Shown here piece after piece: positions 24,458 to 32,788 of a stretch of 64,000 nt of DNA (position 1 is the stretch's first letter; every line of letters starts with the position of its first letter). The notes below the pieces were generated by a model that had not been told where the DNA came from, made no database searches, and was given only the letters and a program-made list of their open reading frames with translations. A program made the translations under genes and the position numbers. The stretch is from assembly GCF_049671645.1 (NCBI RefSeq), contig NZ_JBATVG010000003.1, positions 1 through 64,000 of the forward strand, in the 5' to 3' direction. This DNA is from Castellaniella sp049671645. Its GTDB lineage: Bacteria; Pseudomonadota; Gammaproteobacteria; Burkholderiales; Burkholderiaceae_B.

Positions 24458-24571
24458 ATGAAGGTAATGGCATCGGTAAAGCGGATCTGCCGCAACTGCA
24501 AAATCATCAAACGTCACGGCGTGGTGCGAGTCATCTGCACCGACCCGCGTCATAAGCAACGCCAAGGCTAA
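24458..24571 (+). CDS. rpmJ: 50S ribosomal protein L36 (zinc-binding form)
   Basis: A 37-residue protein read directly from the sequence: MKVMASVKRICRNCKIIK, then RHGVVRVICTDPRHKQRQG. Cys11, Cys14, Cys27 and His32 form the zinc site of the common C+ type. The ATG at 24458 has a good AGGAG SD. It is the last gene of the spc cluster and lies 33 bp before rpsM. Confidence 0.96.
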   Translation: MKVMASVKRICRNCKIIKRHGVVRVICTDPRHKQRQG

Positions 24572-24604
24572 GGCCGGGCATCACGGATTTCACGAGGAAC
24601 AGTC

Positions 24605-24970
24605 ATGGCCCGTATTGCTGGCATCAATATTCCGCCGCACCAACACGCCGAGATCGGCTTGACCGCGATCTTCGGCATCGGCCGTTCGCGCGCTCGCAAG
24701 ATCTGCGAAGCGACCGGCATCGAATATTCCAAGAAGATCAAGGATCTGAGCGACGCTGAGCTGGAAAAGATCCGCGAACAGGTTCATTCCTTCACCGTTG
24801 AAGGCGACCTGCGTCGTGAAGTGCAACTGTCGATCAAGCGTCTGATCGACCTGGGCACGTACCGTGGCATGCGCCACAAACGTGGCCTGCCGGTGCGCGG
24901 TCAGCGTACTCGCACGAACGCGCGTACCCGCAAGGGCCCGCGTCGCGCAGCAGCGTCCCTGAAGAAATAA
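24605..24970 (+). CDS. rpsM: 30S ribosomal protein S13
   Basis: A 121-residue S13 (MARIAGINIPPHQHAEIGLT, then YRGMRHKRGLPVRGQRTRTN) in the 30S head contacting P-site tRNA and forming bridges to L5. It is the first gene of the alpha cluster (rpsM-rpsK-rpsD-rpoA-rplQ). Confidence 0.98.
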   Translation: MARIAGINIPPHQHAEIGLTAIFGIGRSRARKICEATGIEYSKKIKDLSDAELEKIREQVHSFTVEGDLRREVQLSIKRLIDLGTYRGMRHKRGLPVRGQRTRTNARTRKGPRRAAASLKK

Positions 24971-24982
24971 ATAGGAATCAAC

Positions 24983-25381
24983 ATGGCCAAAGCACAAGCC
25001 GGCGCCGCGCGCGTCCGCAAGAAAGTCAAGAAAAACGTGTCGGACGGGATTGCTCACGTTCACGCGTCTTTCAACAACACCATCATCACCATCACCGACC
25101 GCCAGGGTAATGCCCTGTCGTGGGCGACGTCCGGTGGCGCAGGGTTCAAGGGTTCGCGCAAATCGACCCCGTTTGCCGCCCAGGTCGCTGCCGAGTCCGC
25201 CGGCCGCGTGGCCCAGGAATACGGCATCAAGACCCTGGAAGTTCGCATCAAGGGCCCCGGCCCCGGCCGCGAATCCTCGGTGCGTGCGTTGAATGCCTTG
25301 GGGATCAAGATCTCCAGCATTTCCGACATCACGCCGGTGCCGCATAACGGCTGCCGCCCGCCCAAGCGTCGTCGTATCTAA
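24983..25381 (+). CDS. rpsK: 30S ribosomal protein S11
   Basis: A 132-residue S11 with VHASFNNTIITITDRQGN, GSRKSTPFAAQ and the C-terminal ITPVPHNGCRPPKRRRI. It lines the mRNA exit path of the 30S platform. rpsD starts 10 bp after its stop. Confidence 0.98.
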   Translation: MAKAQAGAARVRKKVKKNVSDGIAHVHASFNNTIITITDRQGNALSWATSGGAGFKGSRKSTPFAAQVAAESAGRVAQEYGIKTLEVRIKGPGPGRESSVRALNALGIKISSISDITPVPHNGCRPPKRRRI

Positions 25382-25391
25382 GGGGAACATC

Positions 25392-26015
25392 TTGGCTCGT
25401 TATACCGGACCTAAATGCAAGCTTTCGCGCCGCGAAGGCACCGACCTGTTCCTGAAGAGCGCTCGCCGCTCGCTGGACTCCAAGTGCAAGCTCGAATCCA
25501 AGCCCGGCCAGCATGGCCGCACTTCGGGTTCCCGCACCTCCGACTTCGGTCTGCAGCTGCGTGAAAAGCAGAAGCTCAAGCGCATGTACGGCGTGCTGGA
25601 AAAGCAGTTCCGCCGCTACTTCGAGGAAGCCGAGCGCCGTCGCGGCAATACCGGCGAAACCCTGATCCAGCTGCTGGAATCGCGCCTGGACAACGTGGTC
25701 TACCGCATGGGCTTTGGCTCGACGCGTGCCGAAGCGCGCCAGTTGGTGAATCACCGCGCCATCGAACTGAACGGCCATACCGCCGACATCGCCTCGATGC
25801 TGGTCAAGGCCGGCGACGTGATCACGATTCGCGAAAAGGCCAAGAGCCAGATCCGCATCAAGGAATCCCTGGACCTGGCGACCGGCAACGGCCTGCCCCA
25901 GTGGGTGGAAGTCGATGCCGGCAAGCTGTCGGGCGTTTTCAAGCAGGCCCCGGATCGCGCTGATGTCGCTCACGACGTCAACGAATCCATGGTCGTGGAA
26001 TTGTATTCCCGCTGA
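25392..26015 (+). CDS. rpsD: 30S ribosomal protein S4, TTG start
   Basis: A 207-residue S4 (ARYTGPKCKLSRREGTDLFL at the N-terminus and an S4 RNA-binding domain around residues 95-155: LESRLDNVVYRMGFGSTRAE). The start is a TTG at 25392, 10 bp after rpsK; the frame is open upstream but inside rpsK and not S4-like, and no ATG or GTG lies at the right place. S4 is a primary 16S-binding protein and, in E. coli, the translational repressor of the alpha operon, so a weak start codon may reflect tuned expression. Confidence 0.96.
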   Translation: MARYTGPKCKLSRREGTDLFLKSARRSLDSKCKLESKPGQHGRTSGSRTSDFGLQLREKQKLKRMYGVLEKQFRRYFEEAERRRGNTGETLIQLLESRLDNVVYRMGFGSTRAEARQLVNHRAIELNGHTADIASMLVKAGDVITIREKAKSQIRIKESLDLATGNGLPQWVEVDAGKLSGVFKQAPDRADVAHDVNESMVVELYSR

Positions 26016-26023
26016 TCGCCTCG

Positions 26024-26109
26024 GGTGGCTTCGCGCCACCGCGTGGTTCCCGGACTTTACCCGGGAGCTGCCATCCAGCCCACACCCAGGCATCCGCCGG
26101 GGGTGGGCT
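26024..26109 (+). other. Three consecutive hairpins between rpsD and rpoA
   Basis: The 181-bp gap has no gene but three inverted repeats in series: GGTGGC / GCCACC (26024-26040), TCCCGG / CCGGGA (26048-26066), and an 11-bp arm pair with one mismatch at 26077-26087 and 26099-26109. None is followed by a T run. They could regulate rpoA relative to the ribosomal genes by attenuation, processing or protein binding. Confidence 0.55.
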
Positions 26110-26196
26110 GTGGTCTTGTTCCGGCTTCGCCGCCGGTCCTTCATGTCCGTCAGCCTTATCGGTGTAACGAGCCGAGGGTATTGAAAAGGAACACAT

Positions 26197-27195
26197 ATGT
26201 CCGCACAAGGTTTTCTCAAGCCCCGCACCATTACCGTGGAGTCGCTGGGCGCCAATCACGCCAAGGTCGTCATGGAGCCCTTCGAGCGTGGGTATGGCCA
26301 TACGCTGGGCAACGCCCTGCGCCGTATCCTGCTGTCGTCGATGACCGGCTATGCGCCGACCGAAGTCCAGATCAGCGGGGTCGTGCATGAATATTCCACG
26401 ATCGCCGGCGTGCGCGAAGACGTCGTGGACATCCTGCTGAACCTGAAGGGCGTGGTGTTCAAGCTGCACAATCGCGAAGAAGTCACGCTGCAACTGAACA
26501 AGCAGGGCCCGGGCGAAGTCCGCGCTCGCGACATCGATCTGCCGCATGATGTGGAAATCATCAACCCCGATCACCTGATCGCCACGCTGACCGACAATGG
26601 CCGCATCGAAATGCAGATCAAGGTCGAACAGGGCCGCGGCTATGTGCCGGGCAATGTCCGGGCTCTGGCCGACGACCGCTCGGCCACGATCGGCCAGATC
26701 GTGCTGGATGCGTCCTTCAGCCCGGTTCGCCGCGTCAGCTACGCGGTGGAAAACGCCCGCGTGGAACAGCGCACCGACCTGGACAAGCTGGTGCTGGACG
26801 TGCTGACCAACGGCGTCATCAGCCCCGAAGAGGCCGTGCGCCAATCGGCTCGCATCCTGATGGACCAGGTGTCGGTGTTCGTGTCCCTGGCGGACAAGGA
26901 CGCTGGCCAGCTGACCACCAGCCTGCCGGTGGGCGGCCAGTCGGCCCCGATCGATCCGGTGCTGCTGCGCCCGGTGGACGATCTGGAATTGACGGTGCGT
27001 TCGGCCAATTGCCTGAAGGCCGAAAACATCTACTACATCGGCGATCTGATCCAGCGCACCGAAAACGAGTTGCTGAAGACCCCGAACCTGGGCCGCAAAT
27101 CGCTCAACGAGATCAAGGAAGTCCTGGCCGCACGCGGCCTGACCCTGGGCATGAAGCTGGAAAACTGGCCCCCCGTCGGGCTGGAGCGCCCCTAA
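26197..27195 (+). CDS. rpoA: DNA-directed RNA polymerase subunit alpha
   Basis: A 332-residue alpha subunit. The N-terminal domain (dimer formation, beta and beta' assembly) shows EPFERGYGHTLGNALRRILL and VEIINPDHLIATLT. The C-terminal domain (about residues 250-325), which binds UP elements and activators, includes ELTVRSANCLKAENIYYIGD and LGRKSLNEIKEVLA. It is preceded by an AAGGA SD and separated from rpsD by a structured gap. Confidence 0.98.
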   Translation: MSAQGFLKPRTITVESLGANHAKVVMEPFERGYGHTLGNALRRILLSSMTGYAPTEVQISGVVHEYSTIAGVREDVVDILLNLKGVVFKLHNREEVTLQLNKQGPGEVRARDIDLPHDVEIINPDHLIATLTDNGRIEMQIKVEQGRGYVPGNVRALADDRSATIGQIVLDASFSPVRRVSYAVENARVEQRTDLDKLVLDVLTNGVISPEEAVRQSARILMDQVSVFVSLADKDAGQLTTSLPVGGQSAPIDPVLLRPVDDLELTVRSANCLKAENIYYIGDLIQRTENELLKTPNLGRKSLNEIKEVLAARGLTLGMKLENWPPVGLERP

Positions 27196-27207
27196 GCGAA
27201 CCGGCAT

Positions 27208-27231
27208 GGCCCGGGGAGATCTCTCCGGGCC
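27208..27231. other. Hairpin after rpoA
   Basis: A near-perfect 24-bp palindrome with outer arms GGCCCGG / CCGGGCC, located 12 bp after the rpoA stop. No T run follows. It may be a partial terminator or an RNA processing signal between rpoA and rplQ. Confidence 0.45.
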
Positions 27232-27232
27232 G

Positions 27233-27241
27233 TGCTAAAAT
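27233..27241 (+). promoter_or_regulatory. Candidate extended -10 promoter for rplQ
   Basis: TG-C-TAAAAT at 27233-27241, directly after the hairpin, resembles an extended -10 element; no matching -35 is clear. It would give rplQ a separate transcript with about 95 nt of leader. Motif-based only. Confidence 0.4.
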
Positions 27242-27341
27242 CCTGCGCCTGTCCGAGATTCGGACGAGCGCTGTCAACCCACCCGGGCCGCGCCTAGTGC
27301 GATAGAAGATCCGGGTTTTAGATTCAAACAAGGAAATCATC

Positions 27342-27722
27342 ATGCGTCATCGTAGCGGCCTCCGCAAACTGAACCGTACCAGCAGCCATCGCCTGGCCAT
27401 GTTTCGCAACATGGCTGTGTCCCTGCTGACTCACGAAGGCATCAAGACCACGCTGCCCAAGGCCAAGGAATTGCGCCGTGTGGTGGAACCCCTGATTACC
27501 CTGGGCAAGAACCCCACGCTGGCCAACCGCCGCCTGGCCTTCGCCCGTCTGCGTGACCGCGATGCCGTCACCAAGCTCTTCAACGATATCGGCCCGCGCT
27601 TTGCCGCCCGCAACGGCGGCTACACCCGTGTGCTGAAGATGGGCTTCCGCCAGGGCGACAACGCCCCCATGGCCTACATGGAACTGGTGGATCGCCCCGA
27701 AGCAGAAGCCGCCGCCGAATAA
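27342..27722 (+). CDS. rplQ: 50S ribosomal protein L17
   Basis: A 126-residue L17 starting MRHRSGLRKLNRTSSHRLAM and containing the LLTHEGIKTTLPKAKELRR and GGYTRVLKMGFRQGDNAPM signatures. It is located near the tunnel exit on the 50S. It is the last gene of the ribosomal superoperon and is followed by a strong terminator. Confidence 0.98.
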   Translation: MRHRSGLRKLNRTSSHRLAMFRNMAVSLLTHEGIKTTLPKAKELRRVVEPLITLGKNPTLANRRLAFARLRDRDAVTKLFNDIGPRFAARNGGYTRVLKMGFRQGDNAPMAYMELVDRPEAEAAAE

Positions 27723-27767
27723 GGTGGCTGGCGGGGCGGAGTCCGTTCCGCCCACTGCGTCATCCCC

Positions 27768-27797
27768 AAGGCCCGAAGCCAGCGCTTCGGGCCTTTT
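27768..27797 (+). terminator. Rho-independent terminator after rplQ
   Basis: Perfect 11-bp stem AAGGCCCGAAG / CTTCGGGCCTT with a 6-nt loop ending in four T (27794-27797). It closes the alpha operon. Confidence 0.88.
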
Positions 27798-27904
27798 CGT
27801 TGTCGGTCCGCCGTGAGAGACGGGCAGCAGGCGGGCGCTGGCGCGCGCGGCGTGGGTGCTGCTTTGCATGTAAAATCAAAGGGTTTTGTCCATCGGGATT
27901 TACC

Positions 27905-28345
27905 ATGTCGGTTCGCGAACATCAATCCGGGACTGCGGATGTGTCCACGACGGTCCCCCCGGCGGCAGCTCCCTCCGGTGGGCTACGGCGTCAGGAGGGC
28001 GTCCCGGCGGACACTGTCGTGGTGCTGTCGACGGCGCCTGACGTGCTGCTGGCCAAGCGGATCGCCCACGTGCTGGTCGAAGAGGCTCTGGTGGCTTGCG
28101 CCCAGGTCGGTGGCGCGATGACCTCGATGTATCTGTGGCAGGGGCATCTGGAAGGCTGCGAGGAGATCCCGCTCAGCTTCAAGACCACGGCGGCGGCATT
28201 GCCGGCCCTCCACCGGAGGCTATGCGAGCTGCATCCCTACGAGATCCCGGAATTCCTGGTCCTGGGGGCTGCGGCCGGCAGCGTCGCGTATCTGGACTGG
28301 GTCGCCCGCAGTGTCGCCGTTCCCCCCGCGTCCTCGCCGGCCTGA
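27905..28345 (+). CDS. cutA: CutA1-type divalent cation tolerance protein
   Basis: A 146-residue protein with a CutA domain from about residue 38. It carries VLSTAPDVLLAKRIAHVLV, MTSMYLWQGHLEGCEE and the C-terminal HPYEIPEFLVLGAAAGS, matching CutA1, a small trimeric copper-binding protein. The ATG at 27905 is preferred; the frame is open to 27800 but the upstream part overlaps the rplQ terminator region. The N-terminal roughly 35 residues are a non-conserved tail. It is followed after 49 bp by dsbD, a linkage also seen in E. coli. Confidence 0.9.
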   Translation: MSVREHQSGTADVSTTVPPAAAPSGGLRRQEGVPADTVVVLSTAPDVLLAKRIAHVLVEEALVACAQVGGAMTSMYLWQGHLEGCEEIPLSFKTTAAALPALHRRLCELHPYEIPEFLVLGAAAGSVAYLDWVARSVAVPPASSPA

Positions 28346-28394
28346 TGTCCCGCCGGCCCGAATCCGCCAGGCTGGTCCTGAAAGAGATGGTTTT

Positions 28395-30425
28395 ATGAAG
28401 AAGTTCCTGTCCCTGCTGTTGATGGGTCTGATGGCGGTCGGTGTGATCGGCAAGGCCTGGGCCGCAGATGATTTCCTGGATCCCGAAAAGGCCTTTGTCA
28501 CCACGGTGGCCACGCCCGATCCACTGACGCTGGATGTGCATTACGCCATTGCGCCGGGCTATTACATGTACCAGGAACGCTTCGAGGTGCGGATCGAAGA
28601 CGCCCAGGGCCGGTTGTTGATGTACCGGCGCTCGGCGTTGACGCCGCCCGGAGAGGAAACCCGGCAGCCGGCCTGGACGCAGGCGCTGCAACTGCCCAAG
28701 GGCCAGGTGAAGTATGACCCGACCTTCGATCAGGATATGGAGGTCTTCCACGGAGGGGTGACCTTGCGCGCGCCTTTGCAGGGCGGTGCGGCGGCCCCCC
28801 TGCAAGTGACGGTGACGGGCCAGGGTTGCGCGGATGAAGGCTTGTGCTATCCGCCCATGACCCGGCAGTTCACGCTCGCGGCCCAGGGAGACGGTTATCA
28901 GGCGCAAGGGCCGCTGGCGCGCAGCCAGGTTCCCGCGCCGCAGGATGAGGTCGCCTCATCCGGCCCTCTGCCGGGCGCCCGGCCGGCCGCTCAAGGTTCG
29001 GCCTTGCCCTTGCTGGCGACACCCTCGGCCGGTTCCGGTTCCTCCACTGCCGCGGGATCGGACGCCTCCTGGCTCGATCTGGGCGACGTGGGCATGGCAG
29101 CCTGGTTGCATCAGGCGCCTTTGTGGCAGATTCTGGGTCTGAGCCTGCTGTTCGGCGTCCTGTTGTCCCTGACCCCCTGCGTGCTGCCCATGGTGCCGAT
29201 CCTTCTGGCCATCATTGCGGGCAAGGATCAGCAGGCGGTCAGCCGTGGCCGGGGGCTGGGCATGGCCGCCATCTATGTGCTGGGGATGTCCATCGTCTAT
29301 ACCGCTTTGGGCGTGCTGGCCGGCCTGGTGGGCGCCGGCCTGGCGGCCTGGCTGCAGTCGCCTTGGGTCCTCGGTTCCTTTGCCGTCTTGCTGGGGATTT
29401 TTGCGCTGGCCATGCTGGATGTGTTTACCTTGCAGGCGCCGGTGGGCTTTCAGTCGCGGCTGCAGGGCTGGATGCAGCGCCTGCCTGGCGGACAGGCAGG
29501 CGGCGTGTTCCTGATGGGCATGCTGTCGGCCCTGATCGTGGGGCCTTGTGTGGCAGCCCCTCTGGCGGGAGTGCTGCTGTTCATTTCCCAGACGGGTGAC
29601 GTCGTGGTCGGCGGTACGGCGCTGTTTGCCATGGCCTGGGGCGAAGGCCTGCTGCTGCTGGCGGTCGGCGCAGGGGCGGGAGCCCTGTTGCCGCGCGCCG
29701 GGGCCTGGATGATGCCGCTGAAGGCCGCCTTTGGCCTGTTGTTGCTGGCGACGGCCTGGTGGATGGCGCGGCCGCTGCTGGCCGGGGCTGTTTCCGTGAC
29801 GGGCTGGATCCTGCTGGCGTTCTGGGCTGCACTGATGCTGTGGGGGATGGCCGGCGGCTCCCGTTCCGCAGGGCAAAGCGGGACGCTTGCCGGAGGGCCC
29901 TTGCGTTCGCTGGCCCGGGCGCTGGCGTTGATGCTCGTCTTGTGGGGGCTGGCGCAGGGCGCCGGTCTGTTGGCGGGCGGGCAGGACATGCTGAAACCGC
30001 TGGCGCCGTTTGCGACGGGGTCGACGGCCGGGGGCGTTGTCGCATCCAGTCCCGAGGCCATTCGCGCCCGCTTCACTCCCGTCGCATCGCTGGCGGACCT
30101 GGACGCCCGGCTGGCGGCGGCAGACCGTCCTGTGATGCTGGATTTCTATGCCGACTGGTGCGTGTCGTGCCTGGAAATGGAAAAATTCACCTTCAGCGAT
30201 CCTCGTGTGGCCGCTCGCATGGGGCAGATGACCTTATTGCAGGCGGACGTCACGCGGATGACGGCCGATGACAGGGCGCTGCTGGCGCGGTTCGATCTGT
30301 TCGGGCCGCCCGGCATCCTGTTCTTTGATCGCGGCGGCGCGCTGCTGACGGATGCCCGGGTCGTGGGATTCAAGAAGGCGGACGCGTTCCTGCAGGTTCA
30401 GGAACGGGTGCTCGCGGCACAGTAA
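28395..30425 (+). CDS. dsbD: Thiol:disulfide interchange protein DsbD
   Basis: A 676-residue inner-membrane protein that moves electrons from cytoplasmic thioredoxin to periplasmic DsbC, DsbE and similar proteins. A signal peptide ends at AWA (residue 23). The periplasmic alpha domain carries Cys145 and Cys151 (GCADEGLCYPP). The transmembrane core has eight helices with the redox cysteines in SLTPCVLPMVP and IVGPCVAAP. The C-terminal thioredoxin-like gamma domain has the CVSC motif (Cys589, Cys592). Its role includes cytochrome c maturation. The start at 28395 is chosen for the signal peptide and AGAG SD. Confidence 0.95.
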   Translation: MKKFLSLLLMGLMAVGVIGKAWAADDFLDPEKAFVTTVATPDPLTLDVHYAIAPGYYMYQERFEVRIEDAQGRLLMYRRSALTPPGEETRQPAWTQALQLPKGQVKYDPTFDQDMEVFHGGVTLRAPLQGGAAAPLQVTVTGQGCADEGLCYPPMTRQFTLAAQGDGYQAQGPLARSQVPAPQDEVASSGPLPGARPAAQGSALPLLATPSAGSGSSTAAGSDASWLDLGDVGMAAWLHQAPLWQILGLSLLFGVLLSLTPCVLPMVPILLAIIAGKDQQAVSRGRGLGMAAIYVLGMSIVYTALGVLAGLVGAGLAAWLQSPWVLGSFAVLLGIFALAMLDVFTLQAPVGFQSRLQGWMQRLPGGQAGGVFLMGMLSALIVGPCVAAPLAGVLLFISQTGDVVVGGTALFAMAWGEGLLLLAVGAGAGALLPRAGAWMMPLKAAFGLLLLATAWWMARPLLAGAVSVTGWILLAFWAALMLWGMAGGSRSAGQSGTLAGGPLRSLARALALMLVLWGLAQGAGLLAGGQDMLKPLAPFATGSTAGGVVASSPEAIRARFTPVASLADLDARLAAADRPVMLDFYADWCVSCLEMEKFTFSDPRVAARMGQMTLLQADVTRMTADDRALLARFDLFGPPGILFFDRGGALLTDARVVGFKKADAFLQVQERVLAAQ

Positions 30426-30486
30426 ATCATTCCGTAGGGGCCTCCGGGGCCCGCATGGCGGCCCGCCACGGCTGGCGCGGTGGGGG

Positions 30487-31296
30487 CTATTCCTTCTGCG
30501 CGGCGTCGTCCTGCGCGACCACGGCCGAGGCCTGGTCCGCCGGGTCTTCGTCGGCCGGCTTGCGCTTTTCCAGCGCGGCTCCCGCCAGGATGCCGATTTC
30601 GTACAGCAGGCACAGCGGGGCGGCCAGCAGGATCTGGCTGAGGACGTCTGGCGGGGTCACGACGGCGGCCAGCACAAAGGCGCAGACGACGACGTAGCCG
30701 CGGATTTCGCGCAGTTTCTTGACCGTGACGATACCGGTCTTCACCAGCAGAACGACCGCCACCGGGACTTCGAATGTCACGCCGAAAGCGAGGAACATGG
30801 TCATCACGAAATTGACGTAGGCCTCGATGTCAGGCGCGGGGGTGATCGAGTGCGGCGCGAAGTGGGCGATGAAGCGAAAGACGGTGTGAAACACCACGAA
30901 ATAGCAGAACGCCATACCCAGCAGAAACAGGAAACTGCTGGAAATGATCAGCGGCAGCGCCAGGCGCTGTTCATGCCGGTACAGCCCGGGCGCGACAAAG
31001 GCCCAGGCCTGGTACAGCACGAACGGCAGGGCCAGCACGAACGCCGCCAGCAAAGTGACTTTGATGGGCACCATGAAGGGCGTGATCACGCCCGTGGCGA
31101 TCATCCGGGTGCCTTCGGGCAGGGATGCCAGCATGGGCTGGGCCAGGATGTCGTAGATGGCCGACGGCCCGGGGTATATGAACAGCACCACGAAGACACC
31201 CAGCACGGCGATGACGGCGCGCAGCAAGCGATTGCGCAGCTCCATCAGGTGCGAGATGAACGTGTCCTGGGAAGAGGCGTCTGAGGCGTCAGTCAT
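30487..31296 (-). CDS. tatC: Sec-independent translocase protein TatC
   Basis: A 269-residue six-helix inner-membrane protein that recognises twin-arginine signal peptides. The N-terminal FISHLMELRNRLLRAVIAV and the later FVAPGLYRHEQRLALPLI are TatC signatures. It overlaps the end of tatB by 8 bases. It is the last gene of the long minus-strand block that begins with murA and the his genes, and it converges with dsbD. Confidence 0.96.
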   Translation of the reverse strand: MTDASDASSQDTFISHLMELRNRLLRAVIAVLGVFVVLFIYPGPSAIYDILAQPMLASLPEGTRMIATGVITPFMVPIKVTLLAAFVLALPFVLYQAWAFVAPGLYRHEQRLALPLIISSSFLFLLGMAFCYFVVFHTVFRFIAHFAPHSITPAPDIEAYVNFVMTMFLAFGVTFEVPVAVVLLVKTGIVTVKKLREIRGYVVVCAFVLAAVVTPPDVLSQILLAAPLCLLYEIGILAGAALEKRKPADEDPADQASAVVAQDDAAQKE

Positions 31297-31627
31297 CTTT
31301 CTTTACATCGAGAGCCTTCCGCGCCTCGTCCAGGGAGTCCTGGACGGCCTGGGTCGGCTGGGTGACGGCGGATTTCAGCTCGTCTGCGGACGAGTTCATG
31401 GAAGTCTGGACCGATCGGGCCGCGTCTTCCATCTGGTTCTTGATGTCGCCGATTTCCTTGAGATCCATTTCCTTCTGGATATCGGATTTGACTTCGTTCA
31501 CGTAGCGCTGGGCGCGCCCCAGCAGGTGCCCGACCGTGCGGGCGACCTTGGGCAGGCGTTCGGGACCGATGACGATCAGCGCGATCACGCCGATCAGCAT
31601 CAGTTCGCTGAAGCTGACATCAAACAT
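31289..31627 (-). CDS. tatB: Sec-independent translocase protein TatB
   Basis: A 112-residue protein with an N-terminal membrane helix (MFDVSFSELMLIGVIALIVI, then GPERLPKVARTVG) and a long amphipathic helix, as in TatB. It forms the substrate-recognition complex with TatC. It lies 26 bp after tatA. Confidence 0.94.
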   Translation of the reverse strand: MFDVSFSELMLIGVIALIVIGPERLPKVARTVGHLLGRAQRYVNEVKSDIQKEMDLKEIGDIKNQMEDAARSVQTSMNSSADELKSAVTQPTQAVQDSLDEARKALDVKKDD

Positions 31628-31653
31628 TATGGTTCCGGTTCAGTGCGCAGGGG

Positions 31654-31890
31654 TCAGGCGTCGGTTTTCTCGCGGGCCTGGACATCCACGGTGTTGGAAT
31701 CCTGGACTTGCTGGGTGACGGACGGCTTCGCCTCGGATTCGCCTTCGGCCTGGGCGTCTTTCATGCCCTTTTTGAAGCCCTTGACGGCGCCGCCAAGGTC
31801 TTCGCCGATATTGCGCAGTTTTTTGGTGCCGAAAATCAGGGCGACGATGACCAGAACAATCAGCCAGTGCCAGATGCTGAAACTACCCAT
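31654..31890 (-). CDS. tatA: Sec-independent translocase protein TatA
   Basis: A 78-residue pore-forming subunit: MGSFSIWHWLIVLVIVALIF, then GTKKLRNIGEDLGGAVKGFK. It has the single membrane helix and amphipathic helix of TatA and a short acidic C-terminal tail. It lies 9 bp after the HIT-family gene. Confidence 0.95.
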   Translation of the reverse strand: MGSFSIWHWLIVLVIVALIFGTKKLRNIGEDLGGAVKGFKKGMKDAQAEGESEAKPSVTQQVQDSNTVDVQAREKTDA

Positions 31891-31899
31891 GAGAGCTCC

Positions 31900-32268
31900 T
31901 TAGGCGGCGGGTGCCGCGCGTTTTGACCAGGGGCGTGCTCCGCCCAGAATATGAAAATGCAGGTGATCGATTTCCTGGCCGCCTTCGATGCCGGTGTTGG
32001 CGACCAGCCGGAAGCCGCCTTCGGGCATCGGGTTGCAGCCGTTTTCGGCGGCCAGCCTGGGCACCAGCTGCAGCATGCGGGCCAGCCAGACGCTGTCCTG
32101 GGGACCGGTATCGGCCAGCGAGGCGACGTGATGTTTGGGAATCAACAGCAGGTGCACCGGAGCGGCCGGGTTGATGTCATGGAAGGCGAGAAATTCATCG
32201 TCTTCGTGCACGATGCGGGCAGGGATCTCGTGCCGGGCAATTTTACAAAACAGGCAATCGTGACTCAT
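31900..32268 (-). CDS. HIT-family nucleotide-binding protein
   Basis: A 122-residue HIT protein of the HINT/PKCI type. The start is at MSHDCLFCKIARHEIPAR (ATG at 32268); a longer frame upstream is not conserved-looking. The catalytic HLHFHILGG (His-x-His-x-His) motif lies near the C-terminus. It probably hydrolyses aminoacyl-adenylate or AMP-linked compounds. It commonly lies next to hisE and tat genes in Betaproteobacteria, with no known functional link. Confidence 0.92.
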   Translation of the reverse strand: MSHDCLFCKIARHEIPARIVHEDDEFLAFHDINPAAPVHLLLIPKHHVASLADTGPQDSVWLARMLQLVPRLAAENGCNPMPEGGFRLVANTGIEGGQEIDHLHFHILGGARPWSKRAAPAA

Positions 32269-32380
32269 GGGGTTCTGCAAGACAGGGCCGGATATCGGTC
32301 CATTCAACCTCGTATGTTGCCACAATTCTCCTGGCATTGTGCTGATCGCGCCAGGGAATGCCGATTCTGAGGGTATGCCC

Positions 32381-32740
32381 CTAGTGCTTCGGGCGCGAGG
32401 CTTTTTCCTCCAGGCCGGACAGGCCCTCGCGACGGGCGAGTTCGGCCAGTACGTCTTCGGGGCGCAGGTTGAAGTGTGTCAGAGCCACCAGGCAGTGGAA
32501 CCAGAGATCCGCGGTTTCGGCGACGATGCGGTCCGGGCGGCCGTCTTTGGCCGCCATCACCAGTTCGGTGGCCTCTTCACCGATCTTCTTCAGGAAGGCG
32601 TCCGGGCCCCGGGACAAGAGTTTCGCGGTATAGGACGTTTCCGGATTGCCGCCGCGATCCGGCCGACGGGTGGCCAGGGTGTCGGCCAGCCGGGCCAGCG
32701 TGTCGGTGTTGGAGGCGGAGGGCGTGTCAGTGGAGCTCAT
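32381..32740 (-). CDS. hisE: Phosphoribosyl-ATP pyrophosphatase
   Basis: A 119-residue enzyme removing pyrophosphate from PR-ATP, the second step of histidine synthesis. The MazG-like core with SYTAKLLSRGPDAFLKKIGE and EATELVMAAKD carries the acidic metal-binding residues. HisE is separate from HisI here, unlike the HisIE fusion of enterobacteria. It lies 48 bp after hisI. Confidence 0.95.
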   Translation of the reverse strand: MSSTDTPSASNTDTLARLADTLATRRPDRGGNPETSYTAKLLSRGPDAFLKKIGEEATELVMAAKDGRPDRIVAETADLWFHCLVALTHFNLRPEDVLAELARREGLSGLEEKASRPKH

Positions 32741-32788
32741 GGCGATCGGGTGACGGACCAGGCTGGCGACGATCGCCAGCCGTGGGCA

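Noticed and set aside
30426..30486. Possible terminator between the convergent dsbD and tatC genes
   Set aside because: Only a 5-bp GC stem and no T run are visible; too weak to report as a feature.
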